This document shows, piece by piece, positions 53,864 to 63,980 of a DNA stretch of 64,000 bases; the stretch's first letter is position 1; every line of letters begins with the position of its first letter. Under the pieces are notes generated by a model. It saw nothing but the letters and a program-made list of their open reading frames with translations, was not told where the DNA came from and ran no database searches. The DNA is taken from NCBI GenBank assembly GCA_029961685.1, contig JARWKL010000009.1, positions 19,277,237 through 19,341,236 on the forward strand. Reading direction: 5' to 3'. The translations under genes were made by a program, and so were the position numbers. Source of the DNA: Aristolochia californica. Its lineage: Eukaryota; Streptophyta; Magnoliopsida; Piperales; Aristolochiaceae.

Positions 53864-56250
53864 AGCCTATATTTTGGTAAGGAATGACTTATGGGTTTGG
53901 ATTCAACACTCAGTTAAAATTCCCCGGCCTCTCCCTTTTCCCAACGATTGCAAAACCTGATATATAAAAACTAAAAAGAGTTTACAAGCCCTAAAAATTA
54001 TAGACACTTTTTAGAAATATTTCTCTCTAAATTTTTTCATTGTGCATTAATATTTTAGATGTATACTTTTTTCTCAAATCTAAACCTGAGTTTTCACTTT
54101 TCCCATCTTCTCCTAGACAAAAAAGAGAATAGATGACAACGAAAGAAAAATTTTAGAGTTTGTGTATGGAAAAAATTTAAAGCAATAACAAATGTAAGTA
54201 AAGAAAATTTATTCACACACCACAAATGAACACAAAAGTTTTGATATCCAAGTTCGGTAAATTCCACTAGTTCAACAACCCCAATGGCTTGAAATTTGAG
54301 AAGAAAGAGATTTTTCTACACATGCTTTAAAAAAAGGATATGCATGCTTGAAACATGTGAAAGATGAAAATGACCTTTCGATCCAAAAAATTTTAAAGGC
54401 AATGACAAACCGCTCAATAAATTCTCAAGTGAACGTGCAGTGGGATGTTTACCCGAGTCAGACAAGCCATTATTTTTCCCATTTACAAACAGCTGACCTA
54501 ACGATCATTCATGATTGTAAAGTGGTTTTTCATGCGTAATGGGCTATATTTTTGTAATGAATGACTTATGGGTTGGGATTCAACACTCAGTTAAAATTCC
54601 CTCGCCTCTCCTTTTTCCCGACGATTGTAAAACCTGATATCTAAAAACTAAAAAGAATTTACAATCCCAAAAAATTACAGACACTTTTTGGAAATATCTC
54701 TCTCTAAATTTTTTCATTGTGCATTAACATTTTAGATGTATACTTTTTTCTCAAATCTAAACCTAAGTTTTCACTTTTCCCTTCTTCTCCTAGACAAAAA
54801 AGAGAATAGATGACAACGAAAGAAAAATTTTAGAGTTTGTGTATGGAAAAAATTTAAAGCAATAACAAATGTAAGTAAAGAAAATTTATTCACACACCAC
54901 AAATGAACACAAAAGTTTTGTTATCCAAGTTTGGTAAATTCCACTAGTTCAACAACCCTAATAGCTTGGAATTTAAGAAGAAAGAGATTTTTCTACACAT
55001 GCTTTAAAAAATGGATATGCATGCTTTAAACATGTGAAAGATGAAAATGACCTATGGATCCAAAAATTTTTAAAGGCAATGACAAACCGCTCATTAAATT
55101 CTCACGTGAACGTGCAGTGGAATGTTTACCCGAGTCAAACAAGCCATTATTTTGCCCATTTACAAAAAGCTGACCTAATGATCATTGATGACTGTAAAGT
55201 GATTTTTCATGCGTAACGGGCTATATTTTTGTAAGGAATGACTTATGGGTTGGGATTCAACACTCAGTTAAAATTCCCCCGGCTCTCTCTTTCCCGACGA
55301 TTGCAAAACCTGATAAATAAAAACTAAAAAGAGTTTACAATCCCTAAAAATTACAGACACTTTTTGGAAATATCTCTTTCTAAATTTTTTCATTGTGCAT
55401 TAACATTTTAGATGTATACTTTTTTCTCAAATCTAAACCAAAGTTTTCACTTTTCCCTTCTTCTCCTAGACAAAAAAGAGAATAGATGATAACGAAAGAA
55501 AAATTTTAGAGTTTGTGTATGGAAAAAATTTAAAGTAATAACAAATGTAAGTAAAGAAAATTAATTCACACACCACAAATGGACACAAAAGTTTTGATAT
55601 CCAAGTTTGGTAAATTCCACTAGATCAACAACCCCAATAGCTTGGAATTTGAGAAGAAAGAGATTTTTCTACACATGCTTTAAAAAATGGATATGCATGC
55701 TTGAAACATGTGAAAGATGAAAATGACCTATGGATCAAAAAACTTTTAAAGATAATGACAAACCGCTCATTAAATTCTCAAGTGAACGTGTAGTGGGATG
55801 TTTACCCGAGTCAAACAAGCCATTATTTTGCCCATTTACAAACAGTTGACCTAACAATCATTGATGATTGTAAAGTGATTTTTCATGCGTAACGGGCTAT
55901 ATTTTTGTAAGGAATGACATATGGGTTTGGATTCAAGACTCAGATAACCCCCGGCTCCCCCTTTTCCCAACGATTGCAAAACCTCATATATAAAACTAAA
56001 AAGAGTTTACAATCCCTAAAAATTACAGACACATTTTGGAAATATCTCTCTCTAAATTTTTTCATTGTGCATTAACATTTAGATGTATACTTTGTTCTCA
56101 AATCTAAACCTAAGTTTTCACTTTTCCCTTCTTCTCCTAGACAAAAAAGAGAATAGATGACAACGAAAGAAAAATTTTAGAGTTTGTCTATGGAAAAAAT
56201 TTAAAGCAATAACAAATGTAAGTAAAGAAAATTGATTCCCACACACAATG
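53864..56250 (+). repeat. Run of closely related sister monomers (recent amplification)
   Basis: Four successive units centred on 54.1, 54.8, 55.45 and 56.1 kb share private marks: TTTTTTCATTGTGCATTAA, CTCAAATCTAAACC, TCTTCTCCTAGACAAAAAAG and AACGAAAGAAAAATTTTAG. The last three or four also share ATGTGAAAGATGAAAATGACC and TTTAAAGGCAATGACAAACC or close forms. Ordinary units read GTGCATTTCC, CTCAAATCAAAAC and AACGAAATGAAAATT. One ancestral monomer appears to have been amplified in place. Confidence 0.88.
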
Positions 56251-56563
56251 AACACAAAAGTTTTGTTATCCAAGTTTGGGAAATTCGACTAGTTCAACAA
56301 CCCCAATAACTTGGAATTTGATATGCAAGAGATATTTCTACACATGCTTTAAAAAATGGATATGCATGCTTGATACATGTTAAAGATGCAAATGACCTAT
56401 GGATTCAAAACCTTTTAAAGAGAATGACAAACCGCTCATTAAATTCTCAAATGAACGTGCGGTGGGATGTTTACCCGAGTCAAACAAGTCATTATTATGC
56501 CCATTTACAAAAAGGTGACCTAACGATCATTGATTATTGTAAAGTGATTGTATCATGCGTAAT

Positions 56564-57086
56564 GGGCTATATTTTTGCAAAGAATGACTTATGGGTTGGG
56601 ATTCAACACTCAATTAAAACTCCCCCGCCTCCCCCTTTTCGCGACGATTGCAAAACCTGATTAATAAAAACTAAAAAGAGTTTACAATCCCTAAAAAGTT
56701 TAGAGTTTGTGTATGGAAAAAATTTAAAGCAATAACAAATGTAAGAAAAGAAAATTTATTTACACACCACAAAGGAACACAAAATATTTTTTATCCAAGT
56801 TTGGGAAATTCCACTAGTTCAAAAACCCAATAGACTTGAATTTGAAAAGAAAGAGATTTTTCTACACGTGCTTTAAAAAATGGATATGCATGCTTGAAAC
56901 ATGTTAAAGATACAAATGACCTATGGATCCAAAACCTTTTAAAGAGAGTAACAAACTGCTCATTAAATTCTCAAGTGGAAGTGCGGTGGGATGTTTACTC
57001 GAGTCAAACAAGCCATTATTTTTCCCATTTACAAAAAGCTGACCTAACGATCATAGATGATTGTAAAGTGATTTATCATGCGTAAC
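56564..57086 (+). repeat. Short-variant monomer (523 bp), 154-bp deletion
   Basis: The junction lies at 56691-56705 (CCCTAAAAAGTTTAGAG). Private marks are AATAGACTTG, GATACAAATGACC, GAGAGTAACAAACTGCTC and ATCATAGATG. The unit starts TAATGGG and ends TAACAGG like other short units. The 63-codon frame is still open here (56894-57085), since the deletion lies upstream of it. Confidence 0.93.
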
Positions 57087-59828
57087 AGGCTATATTTTTG
57101 TATCGAATGACTTATGGGTTGGGATTCAACACTATGTTAAAATTCCGCCGCCTCTCCCTTTTCTGATGATTTCAAAACCTAATATATAAAAACTTAAAAG
57201 AGTTTAAAATCCCTAAAAGTTATAGACACTTTTTGGAAATATCTCTCTCTAAATTTGTGCATTGTGCATTTCCATTTTAGAATATACTTTTTTCTCAAAT
57301 CAAAACTTGAGTTTTCACTTTTCCCTAAATCTCGTAGAAAAAAAAGAGATTAGATGACAACGAAATAAAAATTTTGGACTTTGTGTATGGAAAAAGTTTA
57401 AAGCAATAAAAAATGTAAGTAAATAAAATTTATTCGCACACCAAAAATAAACACAAAAGTTTTGTTATCCAAGTTTGGGAAATTCCACTAGTTCAACAAC
57501 CCCAATAGCTTGGAATTTGATAAGAAAGAGATTTTTCTACACATGCTTTAAAAAATGTATATCCATGCTTGAAACATGCTAAAGATGAAAATTACCAATG
57601 TATCCAAAACCTTTTAAAGTCAATGACAAATCGCCGATTAAATTCTCTAGTGAACGTGTGGTGGGAAGTTCACCCGAGTCAAACAAGCCATTATTTTGCC
57701 CATCTTCAAAAAGCAGACCTAAAGATCATTGATGATTGTAAAGTGACTTATCATGCGTAACGGGATATATTTTTGTAAGATATGACTTATGGGTTGGGAT
57801 TCAACACTCAGCTAAAATTCCCATGCCTCCTCTCCCTTTTTTCGACGATTGCAAAATATGATATATTAAAACTAAAAGGAGTTTACAATCCCTAAAAATT
57901 ACAAACATTTTTTTGTATTGTGCATTTCCATTTTATATGTATACTTCTTTCTCAAATCAAAACTTGACTTTTCACTTTCCCCCTCATCTCTTACACAAAA
58001 AAAGAATAGATGACAACGAAATGAAAATTATAGAGTTTGTGTACGGAAAAAAATTAAAGCAATAACAAATGTAAGTAAAGAAAATTTATCTACCCACCAC
58101 AAATGAACACAAAAGTTATGTTATCAAAGTTTGGGAAATTCCACTAGTTCAACAACCACAGTAACATGGAATTTGATAAGAAACAGATTTTTCTACACAT
58201 GCTTTAAAAAATTGATATGCATGCTTGTAATATGTTAAAGATGCAAATGACATTTGGATCCAAAGCCTTTTAAAGATAATAACAAACCACTCATTAAATT
58301 CTCAAGTGAACGTGCGGTGGGATGTTTACCCGAGTCAAACAACCCATTATTTTGCCCATTTACAAAAAGTTGACCTAACGATCATTCTTGATTGCAAAGT
58401 GATTTATCATGCGTAATGGGCTATATTTTTGTAAAGAATAACTTATGGGTTGGGATTCAACCCTCAGTTAAAATTCCCCCCCCTCTCCCTTTTCACGACA
58501 ATTGCAAAACCTGATATATGAAGACTAAAAATAGTTTACAATCCCTAAAAATTACCGACACTTTTTGGAAGTATCTCTCTCTAAATTTGGGCTTTGTGCA
58601 TTTCCATTTTTTATTTATACTTTTTTCTCAAATCAAAACATGAGTTTTCACTTTTCCCTTCTTGTTGGAGACAAAAAAGAGAATAGATGAAAATGAAAAG
58701 AAAATTTTAAAGTTTGTGTATGGAAAAAGTTTAAAGCAATAAAAAATGGAAGTACATAAAATTTATTCACACACCACAAATGAACACAAAACTTTTCTTA
58801 TCCAAGTTCGGGAAATTCCACTAGTTCAACAACCCCAATAGCTTGGAATTTGATAAGAAAGAGATTTTTCTACACATGCTTTAAAAAATGGATATTCATG
58901 TTTGAAAAATGTTAAAGATGCAAATGACCTATGGATATAAAACCTTTTAATGAGAATGACAAACCGCTCATTAAATTCTCAAATGAACGTGCGGTGGGAT
59001 GTTTACCCGAGTCAAACAAGCCATTATTTTGCCCATTCACAAAAAGCTGACCTAACGATCATTGATGATTTTAAAGTGATTTATCATGCATAATAGGCTA
59101 TATTTTCGTAAGGAATGGCTTATGGGTTGGGATTCAACACTCAAATAAATTTCCCCCACCTCTCTCTTTTCCAGACGATTGCAAAACCTAATATATAAAA
59201 ACTAAAAAGAGTTCCAATCCCTAAAAATAACAGACACTTTTTGGTAATATCACTCTCTAAATTTGTGCATTGTGATTTTCCATTTTAGAAGTATACCTTT
59301 TTCTAAAATCAAAACTTGAGTTTTCACTTTTCCCTTCATCTTGTAGACAAAAAAGAGAAGAGATGACAACGAAATAAAAATTTTAGAGTTTGTGTGTGGA
59401 AAAAATGTGAAGAAATAACAAATCAAAGTAAAGAAAATTTATTCACACACCACAAATGAACACAAAAGTTTAGTTATCCAAGTTTGGAAAATTTCACTAG
59501 TTCAACAACCCCAATAGCTTGGAATTTGATAAGAAAAAGATATTTCTACACATGCTTTAAAAAATGGATATGCATGCTTGAAACATGTTAAAGATGAAAA
59601 TGACCTATGGATCCAAAACCTTTGAAAGACAATGACAAACCACTCATTAAATTCTCAAGTGAACATGCAGTGGGATGTTTACCCGAATCAAACAAGCCAT
59701 TATTTTGCCCATTTACAAACAGCTGACCTAATGATCAATTATGATTGTAAAGTAATTTATCATGCGTAACGGGCTATGTTTTTGTAACGAATGACTTATG
59801 GGTTGGGATTCAACACTCAGTTAAATTT

Positions 59829-59850
59829 CCCCCGCCTCTCCCTTTTCCCG
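59829..59850 (+). other. C-rich pyrimidine tract (G-runs on the - strand)
   Basis: This is the C-rich island present in each normal unit of an otherwise AT-rich monomer. Here it reads CCCCCGCCTCTCCCTTTTCCC. Many units have CCCCCGCCTCCCCCTTTTCCC. On the - strand this gives several G-runs separated by short loops. A G-quadruplex with at least two tetrads, or an R-loop or triplex, is possible. The canonical four runs of three or more G's are usually not met, because one run is GG. The feature is lost in the unit at 9953 and shortened at 33290 and 62890. Confidence 0.5.
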
Positions 59851-59867
59851 ACGATTGCAAAACCCAA

Positions 59868-59877
59868 TATATAAAAA
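59868..59877 (+). promoter_or_regulatory. TATA-box-like element, repeated per monomer
   Basis: TATATAAAAA lies about 17 bp after the pyrimidine tract. Nearly every full-length unit has TGATATATAAAAAC at the same place. It resembles a polymerase II TATA box, and many satellites are transcribed. In AT-rich DNA such a string is also expected by chance, and no upstream element or start-site motif was recognised. Short variants often read TTTATAAAAA here. Confidence 0.25.
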
Positions 59878-59987
59878 CTAAAAAAAATTTACAATCCCTA
59901 AAAATTACAGAGACTTTTTGGAAATATCTCTCTCTAAATTTGTGCATTGTGCATTTCCATTTTAGATGTATACTTTTTTCTCAAATC

Positions 59988-60001
59988 AAAACTTGAGTTT
60001 T
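59988..60001 (+). other. Conserved dyad AAAACT-TG-AGTTTT
   Basis: Two six-base arms that are perfect inverted repeats are separated by TG. The element is conserved in most full-length monomers and lies in a cluster of A- and T-tracts (TTTTTT, AAAA, TTTT, TTTT) that could bend DNA. It lies wholly inside the 154 bp missing from the short variants. It could be a protein-binding or bending site. No known binding protein is implied by the sequence. Confidence 0.4.
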
Positions 60002-60411
60002 CACTATTCCCTTCTTCTCGTAGACAAAAAAGAAAATAGATGACAATGAAATAAAAATTTTAGAGTTTGTGTATGGAAAAAGTTTAAAGAACTAATAAAA
60101 TTAAGTAAATAAAATTTATTCACTCACCACAAATGAACACAAAAGTTTTTTTTATCCAAGTTTGGGAAATTCCACTAGTTCAACAACCCTAATATCTTGG
60201 AATTTGATAAGAAAGAGATTTTTCAACACATGCTTTAAAAAATGGATATGCTTGGTTGAAACATGTTAAAGATGCAAATGATTTATGGATCCAAAACTTT
60301 TTACAGGGTGTAACAAACCGCTCTTTAAATTCTCAAGTCAACGTGCGGTGGGATGTTTACCCGAGTCAAACAAACCATTATTTTGCCCATTTACAAAAAG
60401 CTGACCTAACG

Positions 60412-60423
60412 ATCATTGATGAT
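60412..60423 (+). other. Conserved dyad ATCAT-TG-ATGAT
   Basis: Five-base inverted arms flank TG. The element occurs in most monomers just before GTAAAGTGATTTATCATG. The short-variant subfamily changes the centre to ATCATAGATGAT, which keeps both arms intact. Retention of the arms while the centre changes is suggestive, but it rests on one common substitution. Confidence 0.35.
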
Positions 60424-61126
60424 TGTAAAGTGATTTATCATGCTTAACGGGCTAATTTTTTGTAACGAATGACTTATGGGTTGGGATTCAACAATCAGTT
60501 AAAATTGCCCCGCCTCTCCCTTTTGGTGACGATTGCAAAACCTGATATATCAAAAACTAAAAAGAGTTTACAATCTTTTAAAATTACTGACACTTTTTGG
60601 AGAAATCTCTGACTAAATTTGTGAGTTGTGCATTTCCATTTTAGATGTATACTTTTTTCTCAAATAAAAACTTGAGTTTTCACTTTTCCCTTCATGTCGT
60701 ACACAAAAAAGAGAATAGATGACAACGAAATGAAAATTTTAGAGTTTGTGTATGGAAAAACTTTAAAGCAATAAAAAATGTATGTAAGAAAAATTTATTC
60801 ACACACAACAAATGAACAGAAAAGTTTTGTTATCCAAGTTTGAGAAATTTCACTAGTTCAACAACCCCAATAGCTTGGAATTTGAAAAGAAAGAGATTTT
60901 TCTACACATGCTTTTAAAAATGGATATGCATGCTTGAAACATGTTAAAGATGCAAATGACCTATGGATCCAAAATCTTTTAAAGAGAATGAAAAACCGCT
61001 CATTAAATTCTCAAATGAACGTGCGGTGGGATGTTTACCCATGTGAAACAAGACATTATTTTGCCCATTTACAAAAATCTGACCTAACGATCATTGATGA
61101 TTGTAAAGTGATTTGTCATGTGTAAT

Positions 61127-61650
61127 GGGCTATATTTTTCTAAGGAATGACTTATGGGTTGAGATTTAACACTCAATTAAAATTCCCCTGCCTCCCCCTT
61201 TTCCCGACTATTGCAAAACCTGATTTATAAAAAGTAAAAAGAGTTTACAATGCCTAAAAATTTTAGAGTTTATGTATAGAAAAAATTTAAAGCAATAACA
61301 AATGTCGGTAAAGAAAATTTATTGACACACCACAAAAGAACACAAAAGTTTTTTTATCCAAGTTTGGGAAATTCCACTAGTTCAACAACCCCAATAGACT
61401 GAAATTAGAAATGAAAGAGATTTTTCTACACATGCTTTAAAAAATGGATATGCATGCTTGAAACATGATAAAGATACAAATGACCTATGGATCCAAAACC
61501 TTTTAAAGAGAGTAACAAACAGCTCATTAAATTCCCAAGTGAAGCTGCGGAGGGATGTTTACCCGAGTGAAACAAGCCATTATTTTGCCCATTTACAAAA
61601 AGCTGACCTAACGATCATAGATGATTGTAAAGTGATTTATCATGCGTAAC
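61127..61650 (+). repeat. Short-variant monomer (524 bp), 154-bp deletion
   Basis: The junction lies at 61253-61266 (GCCTAAAAATTTTAGAG). Private marks are AATAGACTG, GATACAAATGACC, GAGAGTAACAAACAGCTC and ATCATAGATG. The left part shows ACTCAATTAAAATT and GATTTATAAA. The right anchor reads CAGG. The 63-codon frame is open at 61458-61649. Confidence 0.93.
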
Positions 61651-62326
61651 AGGCTATATTTTTTTAAGGAATGACTTATGGGTTGGGATTCAACACTCAG
61701 TTAAATTTCCACCGCCTCTCCCTTTTCCCGACGATTGCAAAAGCTGATATATAAAAACTAAAAAGAGTTTACATTATATAAAAATTACAGACACTTTTTT
61801 GACATATCTCTCTCTATTTTTGTGCATTGTGCGTTTTAATTTTTGATCTATACTTTTTTCTCAAATCAAAACTTGAGTTCTCACTTTTCCCTTCATCTAG
61901 TATACAAAAAAGAGAAGAGATGACGACGAAATAAAAATTTTAGAGTTTCTGTATGGAAAAAATTTAAAGCAATAACAAATGTAAGTAAAGAAAATTTTTT
62001 CACACACCACAAATGAACACAAAAGTTTTGTTATCCAAGTTTGGGAAATTCCACAAGTTCAACAACCCCAATAGCTTGGAATTTGATAAGAAAGAGATTT
62101 TTCTACACATGCTTTAAAAATGGATATGCATGCTTGAAACATGTTAAAGATGCAAATGACCTATAGATCCAAAACCTTTTAAAGAGAATGAAAAACCGCT
62201 CATTAAATTCTCAAATGATCGTGCGGTGGGATGTTTACCGGAGTCAAACAAACCATTATTTTGCCCATTTACAAAAAATAGACCTAACGATCATTGATGA
62301 TTATAAAGTGATTTATCATGCGTAAT

Positions 62327-62827
62327 GGGCTATATTTTTTTAAGGAATGACTTATGGGTTGGGATTCAACACTCAATTAAAATTCCCCCGCCTCCCTCTT
62401 TTCCCGACGATTGCAAAACATGTTTTATAAAAACTAAAAAGAGTTTACAATCCCTAAAAAGTTAGAGTTTGTGTATGGAAAAAATTTAAAGCAATAACAA
62501 ATGTAAGTAATGAAAATTTATTCACACACCACAAATGAACACCAAATTTTTTTCATCCAAGTTTGGGGAATTCTATTAGTTCAAAAACCCTAATAGACTG
62601 GAATTTGAAAAGAAAGAGATTTTTCTACACATGCTTTAAACAAGTTAAAGATACAAATAATCTATGGAACCAAAACCTTTTAAAAAGATTAACAAACTGT
62701 TCATTAAATTCTCAAGTGAACGAGTGGTAGGAAATTTACCCGAGTCAAACAAGCCATTACTTTGGCCAAATACAAAAAGCTGACCTAACGATAATTGATG
62801 ATTTTAAAGTGATTTATCCTGCGTAAT
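62327..62827 (+). repeat. Short-variant monomer (501 bp), 154-bp deletion plus ~24-bp loss
   Basis: The shared junction lies at 62453-62466 (CCCTAAAAAGTTAGAG). A second deletion at 62636-62645 joins ATGCTTTAAA to CAAGTTAAAG and removes the GGATATGCATGCTTG element. Marks AATAGACTGG and GATACAAAT are present. ATAATTGATG stands where other short units have ATCATAGATG. Confidence 0.92.
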
Positions 62828-63500
62828 GGGCTATATTATTGTAAGGAATGACTTATGGGTTGGGATTCAACACTCAATTAAAATTCCCCCGCCCCTTTTC
62901 CCGACGATTGCAAAACCTGATATATAAAAACTAAAAAGAGTTTACAATCCCTAAATATTATAGAAACTTTTTGGAAATATCTCTCTCTAAATTTTTGCAT
63001 TGTGCATTTCCATTTTAGATGTATACTTTTTCCTTAAATCAAAACTTGAGTTTTCACTTTTCCCTTCATCTCGTAGACAAAAATGAGAACAGATGACAAC
63101 GAAATGAAAATTTTAAAGTTTGTGTATGGAAAAAGTTTAAAGAAATCACAAATATAAGTAAAGAGAATTTATTCACACACCACAAATGAACACAAAAGTT
63201 TTGTTATCCAAGTTTGGGAAATTCCACTAGTTCAACAACCCCAATAGCTTGGAATTTGATAAGAAAGAGATTTTTCTACACATGCTTAAAAAAAGGGATA
63301 TGCATGCTTGAAACATGTTAAAGATGCAAATGACCTATGGATCCAAAACCTTTTAAAGAGAATGACAAACAGCTCATTAAATTCTCAAGTGAACGTGTGG
63401 AGGGATGTTTACCCGAGTCAAACAAACCATTATTTTCCCCATTTACAAAAAGCTGACCTAACGATCATTGATGATTGTAAAATAATTTACCATACGTAAT

Positions 63501-63980
63501 GGGCTATATTTTTTTAAGGAATGACTTATGGGTTGGGAGTCAACACTCAGTTAAAATTTCCCCGCCTCCCCTTTTTCCCGACGATTGCAAAACCTGATAT
63601 ATAAAAACTAAAAAAAGTTTACAATCTCTAAAAAATTTAGAGTTTGTGTTTGGAAAAAATTTAAAGATATAAAAAATGTATGTAAAGAAAATTTATTCAC
63701 ACACCACTACTTCAACAACCCCAATAGACAGGAATTTGATAAGAAAGAGATTTTTTCTACACATGCATTAAAAAATGGATATGCATGCTTGAAACATGTT
63801 CAAGATACAAATGACGTATGGATCCAATACCTTTTAAAGATTATAACGAACTGCTCAATAAATTCTCAAGTGAAGGTGCGGTGGGATGTTTACCCGAGTA
63901 AAAAAAGCCATTATTTTGCCCATTTACAAAAAGTTGACCTAACGATCATAGATGATTGTAAAGTGATTTATCATGTGTAA
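63501..63980 (+). repeat. Short-variant monomer (480 bp), 154-bp deletion plus ~50-bp loss
   Basis: The shared junction lies at 63627-63641 (CTCTAAAAAATTTAGAG). A second deletion at about 63705-63712 joins ACACACCACTA to CTTCAACAACC and removes the AAATGAACACAAAAG...CCAAGTTTGGG stretch. Both sides carry CACTA, or a close match, at the join. Marks AATAGACAGG, GATACAAATGACG and ATCATAGATG are present. The 63-codon frame is open at 63789-63980. Confidence 0.92.

Larger units (their letters stand above)
48367..54540 (+). repeat. Monomers 73-81, subfamily B with two short units
   Basis: Units start at (length) 48367 (682), 49049 (676), 49725 (673), 50398 (1060, rearranged pair), 51458 (680), 52138 (523), 52661 (680), 53341 (523) and 53864 (677). 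From 52138 the order is short, long, short, long, which is one repeat of the 1.2-kb dimer pattern seen again at the right edge. Units ending near 48.37, 50.4 and 51.46 kb share TTTAATGTCAATGA or TTTAAAGTCAATGA and GATGAAAATGACC or GATGAAAACGACC, marking another sub-lineage. No gene is supported here. Confidence 0.92.
54541..60448 (+). repeat. Monomers 82-90, subfamily B
   Basis: Units start at (length) 54541 (677), 55218 (676), 55894 (670), 56564 (523, short variant), 57087 (675), 57762 (656), 58418 (677), 59095 (676) and 59771 (678). Unit 57762 lacks about 25 bp at 57908, where TTTTTTGTATTGTGC replaces the GAAATATCTCTCTC region. Unit 55894 has a compressed pyrimidine tract (CAGATAACCCCCGG near 55935). 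No gene is supported here. Confidence 0.92.
59771..60448 (+). repeat. Reference full-length B monomer
   Basis: This nearly complete unit is used here to place internal elements. From left to right they are: anchor (59771), GACTTATGGGTTGGGATTC, pyrimidine tract (59829-59850), TATA-like site (59868-59877), TACAATCCCTAAAAATTACAG, CTCTCTCTAAATTTG, TTTTAG (59960-59965), T-tract (59974-59979), AAAACTTGAGTTTT dyad (59988-60001), AGTTTGTGTATGG, TTATTCACTCACC, GTTCAACAACCC, the 63-codon frame (60256-60447), and the ATCATTGATGAT dyad (60412-60423). The 154 bp missing from short variants correspond roughly to 59907-60060 here. Confidence 0.9.
60449..63980 (+). repeat. Monomers 91-96: alternating long/short dimers
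   Basis: Units start at (length) 60449 (678), 61127 (524), 61651 (676), 62327 (501), 62828 (673) and 63501 (480). Short-variant and full-length units alternate without exception from 61127 to the edge. Starts of successive short units are 1200 and 1174 bp apart. Short units 62327 and 63501 carry further private deletions on top of the shared one, so they are not the product of a very recent duplication. Confidence 0.92.

Noticed and set aside
59771..59820. tRNA-derived (SINE-like) origin, from a B-box-like ATTCAACAC
   Set aside because: The first base differs from the B-box consensus, no A box lies at a proper distance, and no cloverleaf can be drawn.
59868..59877. A confident polymerase II promoter in each unit
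   Set aside because: A TATA-like string alone in AT-rich DNA is weak evidence. It is kept only as a low-confidence element.
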